A DNA stretch of 64,000 bases from Prevotella sp. (GCA_016901395.1 JAEAMQ010000012.1:1-64000), one strand, 5' to 3'; numbered from the stretch's first letter, positions 26,283-35,173 are shown. Notes: generated by a model not told the origin, from the sequence alone. Translations and numbers: made by a program.

Positions 26283-26912
26283 CTAAAAGACGAGACCGAG
26301 ACTGAACTGCAGGGAGTGTCGCCAGAGGCTGGGATAAGCATAGATCAGGTCGGGGGAGGAGGACAGTGGGGCATCGCTGGGTGGTGTCTTGAAGCCGATA
26401 GCCGTAGGTACATGGTCTATCTGCTGAAGGTTGTAACCGAGCCTGAAGTTCAGACCGAAGTGGCGTTTGAGCATCCACTGATAGCCCGCACCGATGCTCC
26501 CGACGAATCCGCCCATAAATTGGGTGTCCTCAGCATTGTTGAACAGGGTGCTGCCGGCATCGAGATAGGTGTAAAAACCACGATGGGCGGCGAGCGGACG
26601 ATAGCGGAATATGGCATACAGAGGCGCGGTGTTGACGTTCATGCTGTTGCTGCCGCAGTAGCGACTCAACCCAAATCCCACGCCGACCGTCATGTCGGGT
26701 CTGATGTTGTAGAGCGCATTCAGCGTGAGCGCATGCCCTTCCAGACCCGACGACTGGTGGTAGTCATAGTTGTGGAGCTTCTCATACACGCCGAGATGAT
26801 AGCTATAGTCCAGCTCTATATGGAACCGAGCGTCGTTTTGCGCCATCGTCCCCACAGGCGCAAGGAGCACCATACCCACAACCATCATCAGCAGACGAAA
26901 CCTTGTTTTCAT
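26283..26912 (-). CDS. Outer-membrane beta-barrel protein
   Basis: 209 residues with signal peptide MKTRFRLLMMVVGMVLLAPVGTMAQ. The mature part alternates polar and aromatic residues in strand-length blocks (LTLNALYNIRPDMTVGVGFG, YAIFRYRPL, FVGSIGAGYQWMLK, FGLNFRLGYNL) and ends in Phe (SLQFSLGLVF), the signal read by the barrel-assembly machinery. Eight strands are likely, as in OmpW/OmpX-size proteins. No ligand is known. The 44-bp array begins immediately after its stop codon. Confidence 0.82.
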   Translation of the reverse strand: MKTRFRLLMMVVGMVLLAPVGTMAQNDARFHIELDYSYHLGVYEKLHNYDYHQSSGLEGHALTLNALYNIRPDMTVGVGFGLSRYCGSNSMNVNTAPLYAIFRYRPLAAHRGFYTYLDAGSTLFNNAEDTQFMGGFVGSIGAGYQWMLKRHFGLNFRLGYNLQQIDHVPTAIGFKTPPSDAPLSSSPDLIYAYPSLWRHSLQFSLGLVF

Positions 26913-27069
26913 ATCATTCGCATCTTGTTCATTCTGACCTCATAACGCCGTTTCCACGGAATACCCCTATTCCGAAAATGTTTTTTTCAAGAAAAAAGTT
27001 TCGTATGGTAGTAGTATTGGGCGCGAAGGCTATCATTAACAAGTGTTTTCCAAGGTTTTATCCATACAA

Positions 27070-27098
27070 AAAGAGGATATGCCGGGCATATCCTCTTT
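27070..27098 (-). terminator. Terminator of the sigma-YfcE operon
   Basis: 13-bp arms AAAGAGGATATGC and GCATATCCTCTTT around a 3-nt loop. The minus-strand read continues as TTTTTGTATGG. Confidence 0.85.
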
Positions 27099-27137
27099 GG
27101 TGTTTTGCAATTTTCTTATCTATAGAATAAGGAGAAA

Positions 27138-27704
27138 TCAGCCCCTGTCGCGACTGACATCCGGTATCGTGGCCGATGCCAACAGCTCGCCGTCGAGTGT
27201 GAACATCGTGATGACACCATGCTCCATGATGCCCAGCGTGGGAGGATTGCCACCCTTGGGAAAGGTGACGGACCCCGTGTTGCAGCAGAGCGGGCCATCG
27301 GGCAGGCACGTCAACTCCCACAGATGGGTGTGCCCAGTGATGACGGCATCGTAGTGGCCGCGCGGCAGATGGTCCTTGTGGTAGACATGGCCGTGGGTCA
27401 ACAGGATGCGCCGCCCCTCGTCCACGAGCAGCGTGTAGTCGTTGAGGATGGGGAAATCGAGCAACATCTGGTCCACCTCCGAGTCGCAATTGCCTCGCAC
27501 AGCCACAATATCGTCGGCCAGAGGATTGAGCGCAGCCACGATGCCCTGCGCATCGAGACCCTCGGGCACACCGTTGCGCGGCCCGTAATTGATGATGTCT
27601 CCCAGAAGCAACAGCATGTCACAACGCTGCTCACGGTAGAAATCGAGCGCACGAAGCAAGCGGGGAAGCGATCCGTGGATGTCTGAAACCAATAGATATT
27701 TCAT
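27138..27704 (-). CDS. YfcE-type metallophosphodiesterase
   Basis: 188 residues, calcineurin-like fold. The five metal and phosphate motifs are complete: SDIHGS, LLGDIINYGP, VRGNCDSE, LTHGHVYH and VITGHTHLWE. E. coli YfcE hydrolyses phosphodiesters in vitro and its physiological substrate is uncertain. It starts 4 nt after the sigma-factor stop codon and is the last gene of a three-gene unit closed by a strong terminator. Confidence 0.9.
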   Translation of the reverse strand: MKYLLVSDIHGSLPRLLRALDFYREQRCDMLLLLGDIINYGPRNGVPEGLDAQGIVAALNPLADDIVAVRGNCDSEVDQMLLDFPILNDYTLLVDEGRRILLTHGHVYHKDHLPRGHYDAVITGHTHLWELTCLPDGPLCCNTGSVTFPKGGNPPTLGIMEHGVITMFTLDGELLASATIPDVSRDRG

Positions 27705-27708
27705 CGGT

Positions 27709-28434
27709 TCAGCTCCTCAGATAATCCCTCAACTCCGAGTTTTTCGTCATTCGGCAGATGGCGCGGATGGCCTTGTCGCGTATCTGGCGCACCCGCTCGC
27801 GCTTGAGACCCATGATGAGTGCCACCTGCATCATGGTCTTCGGCTCACCGTCGAGACCATAAAGGCTGCGCACCACCTGTCGGTCACGCTCCTCGAGTGC
27901 GTCGACCAGCGACCGCAACTCAAACAGCAACGCCTCGTTTTCGAGTTTGTCTCCCGGCACGGTGGCGTTCTGATCGGGTATCACATGACCCAGACTCAGC
28001 TCATGACTGCCCCCCACGGGCGCGTCGATGGAGAGCGCATGACTGCGTTTCTTCTCCAGTTTCGTGTCGCTCACGTTGCGTGGCACCCTGTAGAGTCCGG
28101 CCTGTTGCTCAATGGCCTGTTCCATGGCCTCACGGATATAAGGTGCGGCAAAGGTCACAAACCGCTTGTCCTGCGCACTGCTGAACTTCGTGGCGGCACG
28201 CAGCATACCGATGTTTCCCTCGCTCACGAGGTCTTCCACGGCCAGTCCGCGACCCTCATACTGATGGGCCAGCGACACCACATAAGTGAGGTTGGCAGAG
28301 GTGAGCCGGTCTATCGCACGGCTGTCGCCACCCTGAATGCGGTCGGCCAGCTGTCGTTCCTCCTCGTCGGAGAGGAGCTTCTCACGCCCGATCTCATGGA
28401 GATAGGCGTTGAGAGATTTCTTGTCCTTGTCCAT
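27709..28434 (-). CDS. RNA polymerase sigma-70 family factor
   Basis: 241 residues, too short for the primary sigma of this phylum (about 285). Region 1.2 begins near the N-terminus (SLNAYLHEIGREKLLSDEEE). Region 2 contains LVSEGNIGMLRAATKF and RFVTFAAPYIREAM, and region 3 runs from about 120. Region 4 has LYGLDGEPKTMMQVALIMGL then KRERVRQIRDKAIRAI, a helix-turn-helix for the -33 element. It is therefore a group 2-like alternative sigma rather than an ECF factor. No anti-sigma gene is adjacent. It follows a 66-residue acidic gene by 7 nt. Confidence 0.88.
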   Translation of the reverse strand: MDKDKKSLNAYLHEIGREKLLSDEEERQLADRIQGGDSRAIDRLTSANLTYVVSLAHQYEGRGLAVEDLVSEGNIGMLRAATKFSSAQDKRFVTFAAPYIREAMEQAIEQQAGLYRVPRNVSDTKLEKKRSHALSIDAPVGGSHELSLGHVIPDQNATVPGDKLENEALLFELRSLVDALEERDRQVVRSLYGLDGEPKTMMQVALIMGLKRERVRQIRDKAIRAICRMTKNSELRDYLRS

Positions 28435-28441
28435 AGTCGTA

Positions 28442-28642
28442 TTATTCCAAACCGGATTCGAGCAGCAGTCCGGCCACTTCCTCTGGCGTGTTGAAAAGCA
28501 TTCCGTCGGCCAGCTCCTCGTCGGAGAGCTCGTCGGAGAGCGTTTTCACCTGATCCTCAGTGAGTCGGGGGTTGCCGTCGGCATCCCGTGCGTCGCGCAA
28601 CGCCTGTAGGATCTGTGCACGAAAATCTGCTGTTTCTTCCAT
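28442..28642 (-). CDS. Small acidic protein upstream of the sigma factor
   Basis: 66 residues starting MEETADFRAQILQALRDARD, strongly acidic, helical and with no signal peptide. I do not recognise it. It is the first gene of the unit with the sigma factor (7 nt gap) and yfcE. Its size and place would fit a sigma-binding regulator, but that is only a guess. The Asp-rich DGNPRLTEDQVKTLSDELSD stretch is typical of small Bacteroidota proteins annotated as hypothetical. Confidence 0.7.
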   Translation of the reverse strand: MEETADFRAQILQALRDARDADGNPRLTEDQVKTLSDELSDEELADGMLFNTPEEVAGLLLESGLE

Positions 28643-28662
28643 TATTCCGGTGTTATTTTCGG

Positions 28663-28670
28663 TAAAGTTA
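28663..28670 (-). promoter_or_regulatory. Weak -7 box of the sigma operon
   Basis: TAACTTTA on the minus strand, one base from TAnnTTTG, 20 nt before the first ATG. Confidence 0.4.
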
Positions 28671-28737
28671 CATATAAAAAATGAAACATAGCCGTTTTTT
28701 TAAGGTTCATTCACGGCATGGACTGAAGTTTTTTAAT

Positions 28738-28745
28738 TAATTTTG
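28738..28745 (+). promoter_or_regulatory. -7 box of the Sel1 gene
   Basis: TAATTTTG, 20 nt before the ATG at 28765. Confidence 0.65.
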
Positions 28746-28764
28746 CCCCGAAGAAATCAGTCCG

Positions 28765-29403
28765 ATGATCAACAAAGAGCGTGCACAGGTGGAGTCCTAC
28801 CGGCAGAAAGCGGCCGACGGCGACCTCATGGCGATGAACAATCTTGGCGTGTGTTACCATACGGGACAGGGCGTCAAGGAAGACCATCGCATGGCTTTCG
28901 AGTGGTATATGCGTGCCGCTGTCGAGGGCGATGTGTACGCATGCTTCAATGTAGCTGAGTGTTATTACAAGGGCGACGGCGTGGAACAAGACCGCGCGAA
29001 GGCCTTCCCATGGTATCTGCGGGCGGCGAAGAAGGGCGACATGCAGTCGCAGGTCAACGTGGCCAATGCCTACTACCTCGGCGAGGGCATCGACGAAGAC
29101 CATGTCAAGGCCCACGCGTGGTGGCAGGAGGCGGCCTTTCAGGGGCATGTGCAAAGCCAGAAAAACCTCGGAGCCAACTATTGGAACGGCGACGGCGTGG
29201 AGCGCAGCGAGGCCGACGCGGCCTTCTGGTATGAGCTGGCGGCACAGAGCGGCGATGCCCACGCACAGTATTGCACGGGCTGGTTTTATTTCAGCGGACG
29301 CGGTGTGAAGGCCAATCGCGCGCTGGCCCGCAAGTGGATGTATCGTGCAGTGTACCAGAGTTTTAAGCCCGCCATAGATTTCTGCAAGGAAAACAAACTG
29401 TAA
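28765..29403 (+). CDS. Sel1-repeat protein, 212 residues
   Basis: Five consecutive Sel1 (TPR-like) repeats of about 36 residues, each with the pattern A-N-LG-CY--G-GV--D---A--WY--AA-GD. Clear copies start near residues 19, 55, 91, 127 and 163. There is no signal peptide, so it is probably a cytoplasmic scaffold for protein-protein contacts. Family members elsewhere take part in stress and secretion control, which cannot be transferred here. A smaller Sel1 gene lies at 49533. Confidence 0.88.
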   Translation: MINKERAQVESYRQKAADGDLMAMNNLGVCYHTGQGVKEDHRMAFEWYMRAAVEGDVYACFNVAECYYKGDGVEQDRAKAFPWYLRAAKKGDMQSQVNVANAYYLGEGIDEDHVKAHAWWQEAAFQGHVQSQKNLGANYWNGDGVERSEADAAFWYELAAQSGDAHAQYCTGWFYFSGRGVKANRALARKWMYRAVYQSFKPAIDFCKENKL

Positions 29404-29450
29404 TCCGCCCACCACGCCACCAACAACCATCACCCACCAAGACCCAACCG

Positions 29451-29696
29451 ATGATCAGCAAAGACAGTATCGAACAGACCTACGCCTTTTTCCATCAGAA
29501 ATGGCGCATCTACTCGCAGTCTACCAGTGCCACGCAGCGTGACGAGATAGAGTATGCCATCAGCTCGTATGTGCAGGATATGAACCGCACACTCTATGAC
29601 GAACTGGCGCAGGCCCGCCCGGATTTCCTGCTCTCCCACCGCCATTTCGCCGCACAGATGGAGGAGGCGGTAGACCGTCTGGAGACTATGCTATAG
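29451..29696 (+). CDS. Hypothetical protein, 81 residues
   Basis: Not recognised. It starts MISKDSIEQTYAFFHQKWRI, is helical and amphipathic with no signal peptide, and carries several Tyr/Gln residues. It lies 47 nt after the Sel1 gene in the same direction with no promoter box of its own, so it is probably cotranscribed. The start region (ATGATCAGCAAAGA) resembles that of the Sel1 gene (ATGATCAACAAAGA), perhaps by chance. Confidence 0.7.
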   Translation: MISKDSIEQTYAFFHQKWRIYSQSTSATQRDEIEYAISSYVQDMNRTLYDELAQARPDFLLSHRHFAAQMEEAVDRLETML

Positions 29697-29877
29697 ATGT
29701 CAGGAGGCCCATGTAGCCTCGACGCATGCAGAAAGCCCGCCTTCACCACCAATCGCCAGGGGCAAAGATGCCGCTGTCGAAACAGGCAAGACGGCTATAG
29801 AATGTAAACTTATTTTGGCATTTTGCAGTGCTTTCTTATTTTCAAGGGAGAGGAGGAAATCGCCCTTTTCACAGTCT

Positions 29878-30115
29878 GAAGACGAAATTGTCGTACCATT
29901 TTATGCTTATAGATGGCATAAAACAGGCTTTTTTAAGGTGTTTTTTGGATTTTTACCGAGCCAAAAGGCCCAAATCGACGTGCGATAAGATACTAATCGT
30001 CTCACGATTAGATAGTAATCGCATTGCGATTAGATAGTAATCGTAAAGCCATTTTTGTAAAATAAATACAAGTCTCTGACTATCAAATGATTAAAAATAG
30101 CCGTTTTTGGCCCGA
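29878..30115. repeat. Dispersed 22-bp-array element, copy 2
   Basis: Best-preserved copy. The core 29983-30043 reads CGATAA-GATAC-TAATCG, CGATTA-GATAG-TAATCG, CGATTA-GATAG-TAATCG in perfect 22-bp register (29983, 30005, 30027). The left flank with CCAAAAGGCCCAAATCG and the tail CCATTTTTGTAAAATAA...CCGTTTTTGG are shared with copies at 45535 and (tail) 19840. It fills the gap after the 81-residue gene; no gene is seen in 29697-30262. Confidence 0.85.
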
Positions 30116-30262
30116 AAATCAAGCAAGATGCCTTGGAAATTGAAAAAAGATGAAAAGGAAACACGATTGTTCAAGATATTTCATCTTTATTTTTTGTAAT
30201 ATCTTTCAACCGTCAGCCTTCCTCCCAACGGTCTGACCCGCCCTATGAGAGCAAACGGACGC

Positions 30263-30691
30263 TCAAAGGCTCTGGAACAGTTCGCTCTCCAAATCGACAA
30301 TATAGCGGAACTCCACAGACCGGATGCCGTCAATGGTCAACAGCTCCACCAGCTGCTCCTGCTCCCTGACCTTCCTCACCACCCCCGTGGTCTTCACATA
30401 GCCTCCGCCCTCCTTGCGGTCGTCGGGACGGAAATAGGTAATCGTAACAGTGGGTTGCTCGTGCAGTTTCTCGCTGAGCAGCACCAACTTGCGCGATAGC
30501 ATCTCCGCACCGTCAGCGTCTAACTGTATCTGCCGCTCGGTGACACGGGCAGCCTCACGCAGTGCAGCCTCGTGCCCAGTGAGTGCGGCAAAGGGTGCAA
30601 ACTGCGCTGCCCGGTTGGCCATCGGCATCTGTGGGTGGACCCGTGACACGTGGTGGGGCAAATCAATAATATCGTCGTAGTCGCTGTTCAT
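30263..30691 (-). CDS. YolD-like partner of the Y-family polymerase
   Basis: 142 residues from the ATG at 30691; a GTG ten codons upstream is possible. The N-terminal block YDDIIDLPHHVSRVHPQMPM followed by RAAQFAPFAALTGHEAALRE resembles YolD-like proteins that in Firmicutes sit next to UvrX/UmuC-type polymerases. Here it follows such a polymerase by 38 nt, which supports the assignment. YolD proteins are thought to assist or control the polymerase; the mechanism is unproven. No signal peptide. Confidence 0.75.
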   Translation of the reverse strand: MNSDYDDIIDLPHHVSRVHPQMPMANRAAQFAPFAALTGHEAALREAARVTERQIQLDADGAEMLSRKLVLLSEKLHEQPTVTITYFRPDDRKEGGGYVKTTGVVRKVREQEQLVELLTIDGIRSVEFRYIVDLESELFQSL

Positions 30692-30729
30692 CGGTTGAAA
30701 TGGGATTTTGGTAGATTGCACCTACAGGC

Positions 30730-32241
30730 TCATGCCTTGTGTCCGCCTATCTGATTGTTGCGTTCGCGGGCCGTCGCCCCCTCCTCAAAATCGGTGCCTT
30801 TGAGAATGGAATTCTTGCCATATTTCCGTTTGATATCCAGCAGAGTCTTCTGCATGCGGTGTTCTTTGGATAGCGCCTCCTTCTTCTGCTGCCGTTCACC
30901 AATCGTCTTATCGCTGTCTGTGAACAGGTCCAACTGTATCGGCTCGCGGTCGGCACGCTCGGCCTCCGCCTCGTCTACCACATGATTGGCCACTACCGTG
31001 AGGCGGCGGATGAGCAGGTCGGGATTTACAATGCGGTCGAAAATCGACATCACAGCATCGGTAATGAGCTTCGACGAGGAATTAAGAAATTCCAGACGGG
31101 CCGACCCATTGACATGTTTGGGCACCCACCGGCCATAATGGTCCATGACCACCGGCCCGTCATAGAGCAGGCGGACGGCCGGATTGGAGAGACTTTCACA
31201 GTCGTAGCCAATGGCGAGGACTATCTGGTCGGTCACGAGATGCTTGTCGACCAGGTCGAGCGCCATGCTGTCTGCCATCTCTTTGGCCACGACTCTGGCC
31301 TTCTCCACCGTGTAAGGCTCTTGCAACACCTGCCCGCTACTCAGAGAATTGGTCGAGGGACGATAGGCCTTGATGGCCTCGATGGTGCAAGGCTCCCATC
31401 CCCAGGCATGGTCGATGAGCAATTCGGCATTGACCCCGAAGAGCTTATAAAGCAGCCACTCCCGATCGACAGAGCATCGTGCCAGCTGTCCCATGGTGAA
31501 GATGCCATAGCTTTCGAGCTTGCGTGCAATGCCCTGCCCCACACGCCAGAAGCTCGTCAGCGGACGATGGTCCCACAGCTGCCGGCGGTAGGACATCTCG
31601 TCGAGTTCGGCGATACGCACGCCGTCGCTGTCGGCCGGAATGTGCTTGGCCACGATATCCATAGCCACCTTGCTCAGAAAGAGATTGGTGCCGATACCCG
31701 CCGTGGCCGTGATGCCGGTCTCCCGAACCACCGCACGCACCATCTTCATGGCGAGCTCGTGAGGTGTGACCTTATAGAGTTTGAGATAATTGGTGGCATC
31801 ACAGAATATCTCATCAATGGAATAGGCATGGATATCCTCTGGGGCGATAAACCGCAGATATACCTGATAGATGCGCGTGCTGTAATAAATGTAGTAGGCC
31901 ATGCGCGGCACCGCTGCAATATAGTCTACTTCGAGCTCGGGGTTTGAGCGGAGCTCGGTGTCGGAAATGGATTTTCCCGTGAGCACATGCCGCGGTGCAC
32001 GCCTCCGCCGTTTGCCGTTCACCTCCCGCAGTCGCTGCACCACCTCAAACAGCCGGGCACGGCCGGGAATGCCATAAGCCTTGAGCGAGGGCGACACGGC
32101 AAGACAGATGGTCTTCTCCGTGCGGCTCGCATCTGCAACGACAAGATTGGTGGTGAGCGGGTCGAGCCCTCTCTCCACACATTCCACAGAGGCGTAGAAC
32201 GATTTCAAGTCGATGGCAATATAGGTGCGTTGCTCAGTCAT
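30730..32241 (-). CDS. Y-family translesion DNA polymerase (UmuC/UvrX-like)
   Basis: 503 residues from the ATG at 32241, which sits 21 nt after the -7 box. It copies damaged DNA with low fidelity. Catalytic acids are Asp11 (IAIDLKSFYASVE) and Asp143-Glu144 (YSIDEIFCD). TAGIGTNLFLSKVAMDIVAK is the thumb-side motif, and helix-hairpin-helix and little-finger regions follow. A long C-terminal tail contains QLDLFT, close to the clamp-binding consensus QLxLF, near residue 435. The form is longer than DinB (about 350-410) and matches UvrX-type polymerases. It is paired with the YolD-like gene. Confidence 0.9.
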   Translation of the reverse strand: MTEQRTYIAIDLKSFYASVECVERGLDPLTTNLVVADASRTEKTICLAVSPSLKAYGIPGRARLFEVVQRLREVNGKRRRRAPRHVLTGKSISDTELRSNPELEVDYIAAVPRMAYYIYYSTRIYQVYLRFIAPEDIHAYSIDEIFCDATNYLKLYKVTPHELAMKMVRAVVRETGITATAGIGTNLFLSKVAMDIVAKHIPADSDGVRIAELDEMSYRRQLWDHRPLTSFWRVGQGIARKLESYGIFTMGQLARCSVDREWLLYKLFGVNAELLIDHAWGWEPCTIEAIKAYRPSTNSLSSGQVLQEPYTVEKARVVAKEMADSMALDLVDKHLVTDQIVLAIGYDCESLSNPAVRLLYDGPVVMDHYGRWVPKHVNGSARLEFLNSSSKLITDAVMSIFDRIVNPDLLIRRLTVVANHVVDEAEAERADREPIQLDLFTDSDKTIGERQQKKEALSKEHRMQKTLLDIKRKYGKNSILKGTDFEEGATARERNNQIGGHKA

Positions 32242-32261
32242 ATCACTACGGGATGGACCTA

Positions 32262-32269
32262 CAAAGATA
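32262..32269 (-). promoter_or_regulatory. -7 box of the polymerase operon
   Basis: TATCTTTG on the minus strand; transcription would start about 15 nt before the ATG. No obvious LexA-type palindrome was seen beside it. Confidence 0.65.
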
Positions 32270-32408
32270 GTGCTTATTTTCGAATAGACGATTGGAAAAA
32301 CAAGAAAAAAACAGGATATCCCACAACAGATTATCACCCCCGACATGAGTACCGGACGTGTACCTTATATTATACCAGGATTTTAAAATGTTTTTCACAT
32401 TTAATTTG

Positions 32409-32416
32409 TAACTTTG
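32409..32416 (+). promoter_or_regulatory. -7 box of the short PBP gene
   Basis: TAACTTTG, 24 nt before the ATG at 32440; it excludes the longer frame opening at 31987. Confidence 0.7.
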
Positions 32417-32439
32417 CATGCAACATACAAAGCAATGCA

Positions 32440-33603
32440 ATGAATAAAAGACAGATACTCTTTCTCATCTATCTGTTCGTCACCGCTGGAGGATTGGCGC
32501 AACAGTTGCCTGCCGACGGGCCGCTGACCATCGACCCTAAGCTACAGGCCCTGGGCGAGCGACTGCTCCAAAACAAGCAGGGAAGCATCGTGGCCATCGA
32601 GCCTGCGACCGGAAAGATCCTCGCTTTGGTGAGCATTGACAAGGTGAACGACGGGGTGAACCGCGCCATCTCAATGGAATATTCGCCCGGATCGACCTTC
32701 AAAGTGGCCCAGACGCTGGAGATGCTGACCGAAGGAACGCTCGTTCCCGAGAAGACATTCCCCTGCCACAAGGGGTTCTATTTTGACGGCATCCACATCG
32801 GTTGCCATCCCCACAAGGCACCGTTGGCACTCGTTCAGGCCATCGGACAGTCGTGCAACTCCTATTTCTGCAAGCTTTTCCAGGAGATGATCGACAACCG
32901 CAAGGCTTATCTGACGAAGTATCGTGCCATCAATCGGTGGGCATCCTACATGCACAGCATGGGACTCGGCAAACCGTTGGGCATCGACCTGCCCGGCGAG
33001 GCATCGGGACTCATCCCCGACTCGGCCTTTCTCCAGCGCACACACCGTTCCTGGAACGGCACCACGATTATGTGGGTGGGCATGGGGCAGGGTGAGGTGA
33101 GCATCACACCGATACAACTTTGCAACCTCGCTGCAATGATTGGCAACCGCGGCTATTACATCACACCTCACATTCACGAGGCCACTGCCGACAAGCCTTT
33201 GGACGAGAAGTACACCGTGAAGCATCAATGTATGGCTTCGCAAAAAGCCATCGACATCGTGATACAGGGCATGCGGGCCACCATTGTCAACGGTACGGCA
33301 GCCAGCATTAACACCCCTGAATATAAGATTTGCGGCAAGACGGGCACCGCGGAGAACAAAGGCGACGACCATTCCATATTCATGGGCTTTGCCCCGATGG
33401 ACAATCCGAAGATTGCCGTGAGCGTCTACGTGGAAAACGGAGGCTTCGGAGCCGACCTCGCCGCACCTTTGGCATCGCTCATTATCGAGCAACACCTCAC
33501 GGGAAAATTGTCGGAGAAGTCGGAGAATCATGCCTCCAAATGGGAGTCGAAGAAGGTAAAGATCACTCCGGTTGAGGTTCCTGTCAACTTCGACGACCTC
33601 TAA
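32440..33603 (+). CDS. Short class B penicillin-binding transpeptidase
   Basis: 387 residues. A cleavable-looking signal peptide (MNKRQILFLIYLFVTAGGLAQQ) leads almost directly into a transpeptidase domain. TIDPKLQALGERLL and GSIVAIEPATGKILALVS correspond to the entry of the PBP2 transpeptidase domain. Motifs are SPGSTFK with Ser85/Lys88, SCN at 138-140 and KTG at 300-302, all intact. The usual N-terminal dimerisation domain of PBP2/PBP3 (about 200 residues) is absent. It could be a periplasmic cross-linking enzyme or a carboxypeptidase-like derivative. It precedes the GT2 and MurNAc salvage genes. Confidence 0.85.
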   Translation: MNKRQILFLIYLFVTAGGLAQQLPADGPLTIDPKLQALGERLLQNKQGSIVAIEPATGKILALVSIDKVNDGVNRAISMEYSPGSTFKVAQTLEMLTEGTLVPEKTFPCHKGFYFDGIHIGCHPHKAPLALVQAIGQSCNSYFCKLFQEMIDNRKAYLTKYRAINRWASYMHSMGLGKPLGIDLPGEASGLIPDSAFLQRTHRSWNGTTIMWVGMGQGEVSITPIQLCNLAAMIGNRGYYITPHIHEATADKPLDEKYTVKHQCMASQKAIDIVIQGMRATIVNGTAASINTPEYKICGKTGTAENKGDDHSIFMGFAPMDNPKIAVSVYVENGGFGADLAAPLASLIIEQHLTGKLSEKSENHASKWESKKVKITPVEVPVNFDDL

Positions 33604-33742
33604 TCCCCACGCCGTCGGCCTCTCCCCGTTCTGCCCTCCCACCCCGTTTTCTTAATCCCTATCGCCCCCTATAAGTTCCTATCACCCCTATTATCCCATA
33701 CCCTCCACCCCTCCCCTCACTAAAAATCATAAACCCTATACA

Positions 33743-35173
33743 ATGAACCAACTGATAGACTGCTTCGTTCCGCAAGGCATCGAAGAGGAAACCAACAAGA
33801 ATGTCGAGGCGCTCGATGCCCTCGACATCGTGAACGACATCACCATCGTGGAGACATCGATGCGTGAAAGCGACACCGTGAGAATGATGGCGGACATCGC
33901 CAAAACCAAATACACCCTGTTTTTTCTCAAGAGCCAGTACATCCGCATGGGCTATCTGGCCCTCGAACGCATGGTGCAGGTGGCCGAAGTGACGGGTGCC
34001 GGCATGGTCTATGCCGACCATTACAACGTCTCTCTCGACGGCAAGCGCACCGAAGCACCCGTCATCGACTACCAGATGGGTAGTCTGCGCGACGACTTCG
34101 ACTTCGGTTCGGCAATACTTTTCCGCACCGATGCCCTGAAGGATGCGGCCTCACGCATGACCGCCGACTATGAGGCCGCCGGACTCTATGACCTCCGTCT
34201 GAAGCTCGCCGAGCGCCATCGCATCGAACATATCAACGAGTTTCTCTACTCTGAGGTGGAACTCGACACCCGCAAGACGGGCGAAAAGCTCTTCGACTAT
34301 GTAGACCCGCGCAACCGTGCGGCACAGATTGAGATGGAGAGCGCATGCACGGAGTATCTCAAGGAGATAGGCGGATACCTCCGTCCAGACTTCCGCGAGG
34401 TGCCCTTGGAGACCGAAGGTTTTGAGGTGGAGGCCTCTATCATGATACCGGTACGCAACAGAATCAGTACCATCCACGATGCCATCCGTAGTGCATTGAG
34501 TCAGCAAACAACGTTTAAATACAACGTTTTTGTCGTCGAGAACGGTCCCGAATGCCACTCGACAGATGGCACCACCGAGGCCATCGACGAGTATAAGGAC
34601 GACCCGCGCGTCATCCACATCATCCCGACACGCAACGACATCGGCGTGGGAGGAAGCTGGAACATGGCCGCCCACCACCTGCAGTGTGGTAAATTCATTG
34701 CCCAACTCGACTCCGACGATGTTTACTCGGGCACCGATACGCTGCAGAAAATGGTCGATGCATTCTATGCTCAGCGTTGCGCCATGATCATTGGGTCGTA
34801 CATGCTCACCGACATCAACCTCAACATCCTGCCTCCGGGCAAGATCGACCACAAGGAATGGACGCCCGAAAACGGCCGCAACAATGCGCTTCGCATCAAT
34901 GGTCTTGGGGCACCGAGGGCTTTCTTCACGCCCGTTTTGCGCGAAATCAACCTGCCCAACGTGAACTATGGCGAGGATTATGCGCTCGGATTGGCCATCA
35001 GCCGACACTATCAGATTGGGCGAATCTATGACGTTCTCTACAACTGCCGGCGTTGGGACGACAACTCCGACGGTGACCTGAGCATCGAAAAAAACAATCG
35101 CAACAACCTCTACAAGGACCGCATACGCACCTGGGAGCTTATGGCGAGACTAGCTTTGAATAATAAACAATAA
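33743..35173 (+). CDS. Two-part family 2 glycosyltransferase
   Basis: 476 residues, no membrane segment. The C-terminal part (about 225-470) is a GT-A domain with EASIMIPVRNRISTIHDAIR, the metal motif LDSDD at about 322-326, RAFFTPV and GEDYALGLAISRHY. The N-terminal part (1-200) has the same outline (TLFFLKSQYIRMG, MVYADHYNVSLDG, AILFRTDALKDA) but with poor motifs, and looks like a degenerate second GT domain. Substrate unknown. It lies 139 nt after the PBP gene and 120 nt before the transporter. Confidence 0.85.
   Translation: MNQLIDCFVPQGIEEETNKNVEALDALDIVNDITIVETSMRESDTVRMMADIAKTKYTLFFLKSQYIRMGYLALERMVQVAEVTGAGMVYADHYNVSLDGKRTEAPVIDYQMGSLRDDFDFGSAILFRTDALKDAASRMTADYEAAGLYDLRLKLAERHRIEHINEFLYSEVELDTRKTGEKLFDYVDPRNRAAQIEMESACTEYLKEIGGYLRPDFREVPLETEGFEVEASIMIPVRNRISTIHDAIRSALSQQTTFKYNVFVVENGPECHSTDGTTEAIDEYKDDPRVIHIIPTRNDIGVGGSWNMAAHHLQCGKFIAQLDSDDVYSGTDTLQKMVDAFYAQRCAMIIGSYMLTDINLNILPPGKIDHKEWTPENGRNNALRINGLGAPRAFFTPVLREINLPNVNYGEDYALGLAISRHYQIGRIYDVLYNCRRWDDNSDGDLSIEKNNRNNLYKDRIRTWELMARLALNNKQ

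Noticed and set aside
29828-30037. 69-codon frame shared with 45463-45693 (ending RLDSNRIAIR or similar)
   Set aside because: Similarity follows from the shared DNA element; the frame runs through the 22-bp array and has no initiation signal.
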